NCBI GenBank assembly: GCA_019550975.1
Contig: SDWH01000013.1
Span: forward strand, 52,366 to 116,365
Direction: 5' to 3'
Length of the DNA stretch: 64,000 nt
DNA from: Bacteroidales bacterium SW299
GTDB lineage: Bacteria > Bacteroidota > Bacteroidia > Bacteroidales > Bacteroidaceae
Shown here: one piece after another, positions 9,289-18,852 of the stretch
Layout of the letters: each line of letters opens with the position of its first letter
Numbering within the stretch: position 1 is the stretch's first letter
Translations under genes and position numbers: made by a program
The notes under the pieces: model-generated
The model's input: the letters and a program-made list of their open reading frames with translations, nothing else
What the model was told of the DNA's origin: nothing
Database searches by the model: none

Positions 9289-9382
9289 AGGCAGAGGGAA
9301 ACGGACAGGCTGCCTGCCAGCCGACGGACTTCAAAAGCACGGCAGAGGGTACGCTTGTTTTATATGCCTTTAATTATTCTTT

Positions 9383-9462
9383 ATCTCCAGGCTGGAGATA
9401 TGTGTCTTCACATTAAAGATATGTATCTCCAGTCTGGAGATTTGCATCTCTAGTCTGGAGAT
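9383..9462. repeat. Array 1 of four 21-bp-spaced imperfect palindromes
   Basis: Four units start at 9383, 9404, 9425 and 9446. Each is an 8-nt arm, one central base and an 8-nt complementary arm; the best form is ATCTCCAG-N-CTGGAGAT, seen in units 1 and 3, while unit 4 differs by one base. Unit 2 is degenerate (GTCTTCAC/TTAAAGAT). A 4-nt A/T-rich linker (TATG in units 1 and 2) separates units. The array lies 95 bp after asd, in the 243-bp gap between convergent asd and the phosphoesterase gene; I see nothing else in that gap. Sister arrays are at 21177, 48095 and 54414. Function unknown. Confidence 0.85.
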
Positions 9463-9531
9463 ATAGATTTTGCCCCAGAAAGCGTTTTTTCCGAACGCCG
9501 TTCCTGCCGGTTCATAACGCCCGGGAAAAAG

Positions 9532-10506
9532 TCACTCCGGGAAGCTTACTTCGTTGATCACCTTGCCGTCCTTCAAGCGGATCCATGTGCGGAAGCCGCG
9601 TTCGCCTTCCGTAAGTTCAATGATACGGGCACCGTTTCCTCCCGGTATGTCATGGTACACTGTCTTTCCTCCGGTAAAGCGGCCGTAGCAGAGAAGCATC
9701 CCGTACCAGTTCACCACATAGTCATTCACATGGTCATGGCCCACAAAGGTAGCCATCACGTCACCGGCTTCCAGCATGGCTGCAAACAGCCCCGTATTGA
9801 GAGCCGGCGCACATGCCTTTTCCTTGCGCGTGCCTATCAGCAAAGCCTTTTCATCCTGAGCTGCCTGGTTGTATTCGGGAAGAGGTATATGGAAAAATGC
9901 CAGGGCAGGCAGCGGCTTCCCTCCGTTCCTGTCCGTATACCCTGCGCTCTCTCTGCGGAACCATTCCACCTGCTCGGGCTTGATCCAGTCATATCCCTTC
10001 ACATCCTTCCGCCCGGAATACGAATGACTGTCAAGTACATACATCACTGCGGCATCTTTCGCCCCGTCAGAAGAGCGGACCGGAAGGATATAGTTTGTCA
10101 CTCCCGGAAGGCCTTCCACCGTACCGGTCAGGTTATTCGGCTTCGCCTGGATGTAGTCGCTCAACTGCTCTCGGGTCATGCCCTGCTCGTCATCATGGTT
10201 GCCCCATGTTACGGCAAAGGGTATATTCCGCGAAACGACAGGCTCAAGCGCCTTGTCAAGCCCTTCGGTTGCGGGACGTCCATAAATCAAGTCGCCCGTA
10301 TAAATGACAAAATCGGGTTTTTCTGCCTCCAGCACTTCATTCATGCGCACGGACGCCTCCTCGCTTGCCGGATTGCCGGCCACCCAGTGAACGTCTGTAA
10401 ACTGCACGATCTTGAACTTTCCGTCGCTTCCGAAACGAAGCTGCTGCGCAAACAGGCTGCCTCCCATACAGCACAAGGCAACCAAACAAACAAGTCTATT
10501 TTTCAT
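9532..10506 (-). CDS. Secreted calcineurin-like metallophosphoesterase
   Basis: The 324-residue protein begins with signal peptide MKNRLVCLVALCCMGGSLFAQ. The metallophosphoesterase motifs are in order: QFTDVHW (D-x-H), IYTGDLIYG (GD-x-x), VTWGNHDDE (GNHD) and, late, FVGHDHVND (GHxH-like). Such proteins hydrolyse phosphomonoesters or diesters outside the cytoplasm; the substrate is unknown. A TACTTTTG -7 element at 10549-10556 overlaps the farthest upstream ATG at 10551, so the start is the ATG at 10506 that gives the signal peptide. It is monocistronic. Confidence 0.88.
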   Translation of the reverse strand: MKNRLVCLVALCCMGGSLFAQQLRFGSDGKFKIVQFTDVHWVAGNPASEEASVRMNEVLEAEKPDFVIYTGDLIYGRPATEGLDKALEPVVSRNIPFAVTWGNHDDEQGMTREQLSDYIQAKPNNLTGTVEGLPGVTNYILPVRSSDGAKDAAVMYVLDSHSYSGRKDVKGYDWIKPEQVEWFRRESAGYTDRNGGKPLPALAFFHIPLPEYNQAAQDEKALLIGTRKEKACAPALNTGLFAAMLEAGDVMATFVGHDHVNDYVVNWYGMLLCYGRFTGGKTVYHDIPGGNGARIIELTEGERGFRTWIRLKDGKVINEVSFPE

Positions 10507-10548
10507 AATAAAACCGGTTTTTTGATGAATTATCAAACGATTTCCGGA

Positions 10549-10556
10549 CAAAAGTA
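10549..10556 (-). promoter_or_regulatory. -7 element of the phosphoesterase gene
   Basis: The minus strand reads TACTTTTG 42 nt upstream of the ATG at 10506. It covers the alternative ATG at 10551, which therefore cannot be the start from this promoter. Confidence 0.5.
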
Positions 10557-10677
10557 GCTCATGCCCGTTACATCACAATGACAAATATACAACATCCGTG
10601 CGACACTTCGCGGATTTTGTCCTTTTTATTCCGATGAAAATCATGGCGGATACAAGCCTAAGAATCCAAATATTTCG

Positions 10678-10685
10678 TATATTTG
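10678..10685 (+). promoter_or_regulatory. -7 element of mutA-mutB
   Basis: TATATTTG lies 62 nt upstream of the mutA ATG at 10748. It lies within the longer open frame that starts at 10598, which supports the downstream start. No cobalamin-riboswitch-like sequence was noticed in the short leader. Confidence 0.5.
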
Positions 10686-10747
10686 CTCTCGAAGGCACAT
10701 GCCCGAACATTATTTTAAATCTGAATATCAACAAAACACATCTAATT

Positions 10748-12616
10748 ATGGCAGATAATAAAGAAAAACTGTTTTCAGATTTCCCTCCTGTGTCTACCCA
10801 AGAATGGACAGACAAAGTGATGGCAGACCTGAAGGGGGCCGATTACGAAAAGAAGCTGGTATGGAAAACCAACGAAGGGTTCAAGGTAAAGCCTTTCTAC
10901 CGCCAGGAAGACATTGAAGGATTGAAAACGACCGAAGGATTGCCGGGCGAATTTCCCTACATCAGGGGAAACAAGAAAGACGATAACACCTGGTTCATCC
11001 GGCAGGACATTGTGGCGGACGATGCAAAGGCTGCCAACGCCAAGGCACTCGACATTCTGAACAAAGGGGTGGATTCGCTGGGATTCTCCGTAAAAAAGTC
11101 CGACTTGAATGCCGAATTCATCCGCACGCTCCTGCAAGACATCTGTTGCGAATGCATCGAACTGAACTTCTCCACCTGCCAGCGGCACACGCTGCTCCTC
11201 GCCCAACTGCTGGCTGACTATTTCAAGGAAAAAGGATACAGCCCGGAAAAGCTTCACGGTTCGCTCAACTTCGACCCGATCAGCAAGATGCTGCAAAAGG
11301 GGAAAGACGTGAGCGGCGTGTTCGCTTTCGGAAAGGAAATCGCCGAAACGCTGAAAGACTATCCCAACTTCCGGTGCATTGCAGTCAACTCAGTCATGCT
11401 GAACAACTCGGGCGCCTACATTTACCAGGAACTGGGATATGCACTGGCCTGGGGAAATGAATACATGCGCCAACTGACCGAAGCGGGAGTGCCGGCTGAT
11501 CTGGCCGCAAAGAAAATCAAGTTCCACTTCGGCATCAGCTCAAACTATTTCATGGAAATTGCCAAGTTCCGCGCCGCACGCATGCTTTGGGCAAATATCG
11601 TGGCGCAATACAAGCCGGAACGGACAGAATCGTGCATGATGAACATACATGCGGAAACATCGACATTCAATCTCACCTTATTTGATTCTTACGTAAACCT
11701 GCTCCGCACACAGACCGAAACGATGAGCGCAGCCATCGCAGGAGTCGACTCCATCACCGTCACTCCGTTCGACAAGGTATATGAAACGCCCAACGATTTC
11801 TCGGAACGTCTGGCGCGCAACCAGCAGCTCCTGCTGAAAGAGGAATCTCACTTCAACCGTGTGGCAGATGCAGCCGGAGGATCATACTATATCGAAACGC
11901 TGACCGCCTCCATCGCCAAAGAAGCATGGAAACTTTTCCTTCAGACAGAAGATGAGGGCGGAATGCTGGAAGGCATCAAAGCCGGAACAGTGCAGAATGC
12001 GGTGAATGCCAGCAACAAGGCGCGTCACGAGGCTGTGTCCAGAAGAAAAGAGATTCTGCTGGGAACCAACCAGTATCCGAACTTTAGCGAACAGGCCGGC
12101 AACAAGGCGCCTTTGGAACATGCCTGCTGCTGCGGAAACGGAAAAGAGCACGGACACGAATGCGAAAAGCCTTTCCCGGCACTGAATACTGAACGTGCGG
12201 CAAGCGAGTTCGAGGCCTTGCGCCTGGAAACGGAACATTCGGGCAAACGTCCGAAAGCTTTCATGCTGACCATCGGCAACCTGGCCATGCGTCAGGCACG
12301 CGCCCAATTCTCGTGCAATTTCCTCGCCTGTGCAGGTTATGAGGTTATCGACAATTTAGGCTTCGCCACGGTTGAAGAGGGAGTTGAAGCGGCTCTCAAG
12401 GCAAACGCAGACATTGTGGTGCTCTGCTCAAGCGATGACGAGTATGCAGCATATGCAGTTCCGGCATTCAAGGCTCTCAACGGACGCGCGATGTTTATCG
12501 TGGCAGGAGCCCCGGCATGCATGGACGATCTGAAAGCTGCCGGAATCGAGAATTTCATCCATGTGCGCTGCAACGTGCTGGAAACCTTACGCGAGTATAA
12601 CAAACAACTACTGTAA
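10748..12616 (+). CDS. mutA: Methylmalonyl-CoA mutase small subunit
   Basis: The 622-residue protein aligns by eye with the mutase barrel of its partner MutB ([27 protein letters not shown] here, compare the [16 protein letters not shown] stretch in MutB). The C-terminal cobalamin-like fold (about 505-622) lacks the DxHxxG motif, as expected for the non-catalytic small subunit of heterodimeric mutases. With MutB it interconverts succinyl-CoA and methylmalonyl-CoA on the route to propionate. It carries a Cys/His-rich insertion at about 458-472 (three consecutive Cys, then His468, His470 and Cys472) between barrel and C-terminal domain. mutB follows after 13 bp. The ATG at 10748 is chosen over 10598 because of the promoter at 10678. 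Confidence 0.92.
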   Translation: MADNKEKLFSDFPPVSTQEWTDKVMADLKGADYEKKLVWKTNEGFKVKPFYRQEDIEGLKTTEGLPGEFPYIRGNKKDDNTWFIRQDIVADDAKAANAKALDILNKGVDSLGFSVKKSDLNAEFIRTLLQDICCECIELNFSTCQRHTLLLAQLLADYFKEKGYSPEKLHGSLNFDPISKMLQKGKDVSGVFAFGKEIAETLKDYPNFRCIAVNSVMLNNSGAYIYQELGYALAWGNEYMRQLTEAGVPADLAAKKIKFHFGISSNYFMEIAKFRAARMLWANIVAQYKPERTESCMMNIHAETSTFNLTLFDSYVNLLRTQTETMSAAIAGVDSITVTPFDKVYETPNDFSERLARNQQLLLKEESHFNRVADAAGGSYYIETLTASIAKEAWKLFLQTEDEGGMLEGIKAGTVQNAVNASNKARHEAVSRRKEILLGTNQYPNFSEQAGNKAPLEHACCCGNGKEHGHECEKPFPALNTERAASEFEALRLETEHSGKRPKAFMLTIGNLAMRQARAQFSCNFLACAGYEVIDNLGFATVEEGVEAALKANADIVVLCSSDDEYAAYAVPAFKALNGRAMFIVAGAPACMDDLKAAGIENFIHVRCNVLETLREYNKQLL

Positions 12617-12629
12617 ATCAGGACAAACC

Positions 12630-14780
<2,151 letters not shown>

Positions 14781-14795
14781 GCGCACAACCCTGAC

Positions 14796-14835
14796 AAAAT
14801 GAGCGGCCATCACGATGAGGATGACCGCTCATTTT
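14796..14835 (+). terminator. Terminator after mutB
   Basis: An 11-bp stem (AAAATGAGCGG at 14796-14806 with CCGCTCATTTT at 14825-14835) extends inwards by four more pairs across a C/A mismatch and ends in TTTT. It can also serve the convergent gene ending at 14865. Confidence 0.7.
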
Positions 14836-14864
14836 CATGAAAACAAACGCCCATGTGCGGAACA

Positions 14865-15524
14865 CTAAAAATGGTACGCCACAGATAGCTGGGGAATGAT
14901 CATCACCATTTTAAGCTTGTCACGCCGGGCAAAGGGAGATTCAAAAGAATAGTCGTTCCCATCATGCAGATTATAGAACCAGTAAAACTCTCCCGAAAGG
15001 GAAAGTCTTGTGCTCAGATGCCGGTTCACCTGATAAGCGAGTCCGATGTTCACATTCACGCCGAAGCCTGAAGCTGGCGCATCGTATGCATACCGGCCAA
15101 CCGTTCCGCTGCTCTTGTAGTGGGCATATCCCACTCCCAAATCAATGTTGCTTGTAAGTCCTTCAAAAAACAGGCTCTTGTCGATATTCGAGAATTGGGG
15201 AGCGACATACATGACCTGCACATCTTCGTCCAGCAGATCAGGAACACTTCCCGCTATGTCACGGCTATGCAGATAATGCCTGAACGTCACACCATAACCC
15301 AGGCTTCTACAATAATTCAGCACATCCACACTGTACTGGAAGCCGCAGTTCCCTTTCTGTTTCGGGCCATACCACGCCGATTCGCCCGTTCCGGCCTGAT
15401 TTGCAAAGCCTGCTCCGGCCCCCACACGCACAAGCAGGCCGTCCCCGCGCTCCCTTTCCGGAAGTCCGGCCACAGCTTCAAGCGCCACAGCCAGCAAACA
15501 ACACACAAATGCCAAGTTTTTCAT
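14865..15524 (-). CDS. Outer-membrane beta-barrel protein, unknown role
   Basis: The 219-residue product has a signal peptide (MKNLAFVCCLLAVALEAVAG) followed by alternating hydrophobic/polar strands such as VRVGAGAGFAN, GYGVTFRHYL and FGVNVNIGLAYQV. It ends in VAYHF, with the terminal Phe expected of barrels recognised by the BAM machinery. About eight strands would fit. No ligand can be read. A TATTTTTG -7 element at 15553-15560 lies upstream. It is divergent from the fucosidase gene; a shared role is not shown. Confidence 0.7.
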   Translation of the reverse strand: MKNLAFVCCLLAVALEAVAGLPERERGDGLLVRVGAGAGFANQAGTGESAWYGPKQKGNCGFQYSVDVLNYCRSLGYGVTFRHYLHSRDIAGSVPDLLDEDVQVMYVAPQFSNIDKSLFFEGLTSNIDLGVGYAHYKSSGTVGRYAYDAPASGFGVNVNIGLAYQVNRHLSTRLSLSGEFYWFYNLHDGNDYSFESPFARRDKLKMVMIIPQLSVAYHF

Positions 15525-15552
15525 ATAGAATTAATTAAAAAGGTCGTCATCA

Positions 15553-15560
15553 CAAAAATA
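15553..15560 (-). promoter_or_regulatory. -7 element of the small barrel gene
   Basis: The minus strand reads TATTTTTG 28 nt upstream of the ATG at 15524. Confidence 0.45.
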
Positions 15561-15592
15561 GCTTTTTTTTTCATTTCACAAAATGAAGTCAC

Positions 15593-15600
15593 TATCTTTG
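15593..15600 (+). promoter_or_regulatory. -7 element of the fucosidase gene
   Basis: TATCTTTG lies 22 nt upstream of the ATG at 15623, divergent from the barrel promoter 33 bp away. Confidence 0.5.
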
Positions 15601-15622
15601 CTTTCAAGAAAAGCAAAAACCC

Positions 15623-17692
15623 ATGAAAAAGTTCGTTATCTCATTCTGCCTTCTGCTGGCAAGCGCCGGAATGCAAGCCGGGCATGATACCCAATCCTTC
15701 CGCCAATGGCAGGACAACAAATTCTCAATGTTCATCCACTTCGGGCTTTACTCCAAATTGGGAGGCGTGTGGAAAGGAAAACCCGTGACACAAGGATACA
15801 GCGAACAGATCATGGCTTTCGCTCCCGTTCCAAAAGACAAATACGAAGCACTGGCCGAAGAGTTCAATCCGAATTGCTTCAATGCAGACTCAATCGCCGC
15901 TCTTGCCAAACGTGCCGGGATGCGCTCGGTTGTGCTCACCAGCAAGCATCACGACGGATTCTGCCTGTTCCGCACGAAAACGACAGCCTACAACATTTAT
16001 GACGCATCGCCATGCAAACGTGACCTGGTGAAAGAAATGGCGGAAGCCTGCAAACGCGCGGGACTGAATTTCGGGCTCTACTTCTCGCTCATCGACTGGC
16101 ATTGCCCGTATGCTTCGCCTATGGCACCGCACAATGCGAATTTCATTCCGTCCAAACACCACGAATACAGCAAGGCACAGCTGAAAGAACTGCTCACCCG
16201 CTACGGACCTATCTCAGAGCTATGGTTTGACATGGGGTCGAACACGCCGGAACAAAGCAGGGAGCTTTATGAACTGGTACACCGGATACAGCCTTCGTGC
16301 ATGGTAAGCGGAAGGCTCGGAAACGATTGCTACGACTTCTGCGTGATGGGCGACAACCAATATCCGGACGCTACTCTCCAGACACCGTGGCAGACATGCG
16401 CCTCGATGTTCAACGAAACATGGGGCTACCGTTCGTGGCAAAAACGGGAAAATGCAAAAGAAAAAGCCGCAGAAAAGATGCGCGCACTGGCCAACGTGGT
16501 TTCTCACGGAGGAAACTACCTGCTGAATATCGGTCCCGACGGACAAGGGAATGTGATTTCATTCGAAAGACAGGTGCTGGAAAGAATCGGGAAATGGCTC
16601 GGGCAGTACGGATATGCAGTATACGGAAGTGATTCTTCTCCCTTCAACGAAGAATTCGACTGGGGAACAGCCGCACGAAAAGGGAAGCAGCTCTATCTGT
16701 TTCTTTCAGGCAACTATCCCAAAGACGGAAAAATCACTTTCAACATGCCGGGATACGTGCTGGAAAAGGGGGACGGAAAAATGGCATCCTACCTGCAATA
16801 CGGGGATGAGATTGTGCTCACCGTCCCGGCTTCAGCCTACAAAGACAGCGTGATTCATGTGCTCACTTTAGACTTCGACAAAGAAATCACCCGCTTCCCC
16901 GGGAAAAACGTAAGGAGCACGTCACTGACCGCACAGAACGCGACACCCCTCTACAGTTATTCGTGCTTCGACTATTACACCAACTACAAGAGCATCATCG
17001 GATATTCGTGGAATTTCGACCAGATTCTTCTCAAACAGCTTGATCTGATTTACACTCCGCAAGAAAAAGGGAAGACTATCGATCTGACCATCGACCAAAA
17101 GACTTATACGGTAGAGTTGGGCGAAGGAAAACCGCAAAGCCAAGATCCGTTGCCCGGGACAGCATGGGGAAGCCTTTACCTATGCGGCCCCAAACACACT
17201 TCGTTTGACGCTCCGGCAGCTCCGGAAACGGAAAGAAACGGCTGGAAGAAGCTGGATGCAGACAGCGGAACAGTGGCCTGCAAGCCATTTGAAACCTACT
17301 ACCTGATGCAGGAGGTCGAATCCCCCCGGCAGCAACGGGTGATAGCGGAAATAGGTGCCGGAAACGGCATTGAGATCTGCGTGAACGGAGTTTCCATCAT
17401 GAAACACCTGAATCCCTACCGATGCTCTTTCCGCAAGGAACAGGTAGCCATTCCGCTGCGCAAAGGAAAGAACTGCATAGTCATACGGCTCTACAACCGT
17501 TTTGAAAACCGGTTCGGCTATTTATTCCGCACAGCAGAAAAGCCCGTCACATACAAACAGGAAATAACTCTTCCCGAAATACTGAACGGGAAATCGCACA
17601 CCGTAACCGTCAAGCCTCACAAGCCGGCTTCACCTCATACCGACGCGGAACTTTCGAACCTCCGCATCCGGCTCCGGAGGATTGCCATGTAG
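15623..17692 (+). CDS. Secreted GH29 alpha-L-fucosidase
   Basis: The 689-residue enzyme has a signal peptide (MKKFVISFCLLLASAGMQAG) and a GH29 TIM barrel over about residues 25-345. Landmarks are MFIHFGLYS, the substrate-binding TSKHHDGFCLF, and ELWFDMGS where Asp203 is the predicted nucleophile. Residues after about 350 form beta-rich accessory domains. It releases terminal L-fucose, probably from host or diet glycans, in the periplasm or on the cell surface. No susC/susD pair, sulfatase or fucose-use gene is adjacent, so this is not an obvious polysaccharide locus. The -7 element at 15593 supports the start. Confidence 0.92.
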   Translation: MKKFVISFCLLLASAGMQAGHDTQSFRQWQDNKFSMFIHFGLYSKLGGVWKGKPVTQGYSEQIMAFAPVPKDKYEALAEEFNPNCFNADSIAALAKRAGMRSVVLTSKHHDGFCLFRTKTTAYNIYDASPCKRDLVKEMAEACKRAGLNFGLYFSLIDWHCPYASPMAPHNANFIPSKHHEYSKAQLKELLTRYGPISELWFDMGSNTPEQSRELYELVHRIQPSCMVSGRLGNDCYDFCVMGDNQYPDATLQTPWQTCASMFNETWGYRSWQKRENAKEKAAEKMRALANVVSHGGNYLLNIGPDGQGNVISFERQVLERIGKWLGQYGYAVYGSDSSPFNEEFDWGTAARKGKQLYLFLSGNYPKDGKITFNMPGYVLEKGDGKMASYLQYGDEIVLTVPASAYKDSVIHVLTLDFDKEITRFPGKNVRSTSLTAQNATPLYSYSCFDYYTNYKSIIGYSWNFDQILLKQLDLIYTPQEKGKTIDLTIDQKTYTVELGEGKPQSQDPLPGTAWGSLYLCGPKHTSFDAPAAPETERNGWKKLDADSGTVACKPFETYYLMQEVESPRQQRVIAEIGAGNGIEICVNGVSIMKHLNPYRCSFRKEQVAIPLRKGKNCIVIRLYNRFENRFGYLFRTAEKPVTYKQEITLPEILNGKSHTVTVKPHKPASPHTDAELSNLRIRLRRIAM

Positions 17693-17711
17693 TTTCCTTA
17701 AAAAGGGCAAA

Positions 17712-17762
17712 GGGAGTCTGCGGAACAACCGGCTTACACCCCTGCGAGGGTGACGGACTCCC
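17712..17762 (-). terminator. Probable terminator of metF
   Basis: GGGAGTC at 17712-17718 pairs with GACTCCC at 17756-17762, with an inner CACCC/GGGTG hairpin. On the minus strand the stem is followed by CCCTTTTTAAGG. It sits between convergent metF and the fucosidase gene. Confidence 0.5.
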
Positions 17763-17802
17763 CTAACTCCCTTTAGCTCCTGCAAGGCAATAAATCCCTG
17801 CC

Positions 17803-18765
17803 TCAATAAATCGCTTCCGCGATTTTCCGCACGCTGTCTGATGCAAGAAGCGTATAGAAATGCAGTCCTTCCACACCGTGGCGAATCAGATCCTTGCATT
17901 GCTCGATGCTCCATTCCACACCCACTTCCTTCACCTCGTCGTCCGTCTTGCACTTTCGAAGCTCGGCGGCAAGAGGTTCGGGAATGTCCGTGCGGAACAC
18001 TCTCGGCAGCACCGTAAGCTGACTCTTCAGCACTACCGGCTTGATTCCGGGAATGATCGGCACATTAATGCCCTCTTTCCGGCAGCGTTCTACAAACGAA
18101 TAATACTTCTCGTTGTCAAAAAACATCTGAGTCACCACATAGTCCGCTCCGTTGCGAACCTTTTCTTTCAGGTAATAAATATCCGACTCCATGTTGGGAG
18201 CCTCCTCATGCTTTTCGGGATAACAGGCCATGCCATAAGAGAAAGGCGTGTCTATGCCCTCGATCTTCGATCCGTCGAGCGCGATTCCCTGGTTGAACAG
18301 ATTCACCTGCCGCTGGAGATCGGTGGCGTGTTCGTGATACAAATCCCTGTCTTTTGCAGGAATGTCGAGCGATTTCGCATCTCCGCGCAAAAGGAGCAGG
18401 TTGGAAATCCCCAAAAAGTTCAGGTCGAGCAGCGCATATTCCGTTTCTTCCTTCGTGAATCCCTTACAGATAATGTGCGGCACAGCCTGAATGCCGTACT
18501 TGTTCTGAATGGCCGCGGCCACAGCCACCGTACCCGGACGTTTGCGCACCGTAGCCTTTTTCAAGTTTCCATCAGCCTGGGGCACGTAGACCGTTTCGCT
18601 GTGATGCGAGGTGATGTTGATGTATTTCGGACCGAATTCTTTCAGCTTGTCGATTACATTATAAACCTTCTGGATGCTGTTACCTTTGAGCGGAGGCAGA
18701 ATCTCGAACGAGAAGACCGGCTTCCCTGTGCTCTTATTCTCTTCTATAAAATCACGGACTTTCAT
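17803..18765 (-). CDS. metF: Methylenetetrahydrofolate reductase
   Basis: From the ATG at 18765 the protein has 320 residues, the length of bacterial MetF. It shows VFSFEILPPLKG (the FEFFPP-like start of the FAD barrel), a PHIICKGFTKEE stretch and GADYVVTQMFFDNEKYYSFV. It reduces 5,10-methylene-THF to 5-methyl-THF for methionine synthesis. The frame is open to 18825, but the TACCTTTG -7 element at 18790 lies inside that extension. It follows the M56 gene on the same strand but has its own promoter, placed just after a terminator hairpin. Confidence 0.93.
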   Translation of the reverse strand: MKVRDFIEENKSTGKPVFSFEILPPLKGNSIQKVYNVIDKLKEFGPKYINITSHHSETVYVPQADGNLKKATVRKRPGTVAVAAAIQNKYGIQAVPHIICKGFTKEETEYALLDLNFLGISNLLLLRGDAKSLDIPAKDRDLYHEHATDLQRQVNLFNQGIALDGSKIEGIDTPFSYGMACYPEKHEEAPNMESDIYYLKEKVRNGADYVVTQMFFDNEKYYSFVERCRKEGINVPIIPGIKPVVLKSQLTVLPRVFRTDIPEPLAAELRKCKTDDEVKEVGVEWSIEQCKDLIRHGVEGLHFYTLLASDSVRKIAEAIY

Positions 18766-18789
18766 AACTGTATTTTGTATTTTCAAGCA

Positions 18790-18822
18790 CAAAGGTAACG
18801 AATCCTTAAAGAAACGAACAAA
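18790..18822 (-). promoter_or_regulatory. metF promoter, with -33 element inside a hairpin loop
   Basis: On the minus strand TTTG (18819-18822) and TACCTTTG (18790-18797) are 21 nt apart. The -33 element falls in the loop of the terminator hairpin at 18800-18846. Confidence 0.55.
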
Positions 18823-18846
18823 CATTATTCGTTTTTTTAAGGATTC
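18800..18846 (-). terminator. Terminator of the M56 gene overlapping the metF promoter
   Basis: A 19-bp stem with a single G-U pair (18800-18818 with 18828-18846) and a 9-nt loop starts 6 bp after the M56 stop codon. The strand leaving it on the minus side reads GTTACCTTTG, so a classical T tract is weak. Confidence 0.6.
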
Positions 18847-18852
18847 TGTCTT

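Noticed and set aside
9383..9462. Periodic palindromic repeats considered as a CRISPR array
   Set aside because: Units are 17 bp with 4-nt linkers, no variable spacers of 25-40 nt exist, and no cas gene is in the window. The three sister arrays have the same form.
10686..10747. Possible cobalamin riboswitch before mutA
   Set aside because: The leader from the -7 element to the ATG is only about 60 nt, too short, and no B12-box-like sequence was seen.
15623..17692. Polysaccharide utilisation locus around the fucosidase
   Set aside because: There is no susC/susD pair, sigma/anti-sigma pair or hybrid sensor next to it; the neighbours are mutB, a small barrel gene and metF.
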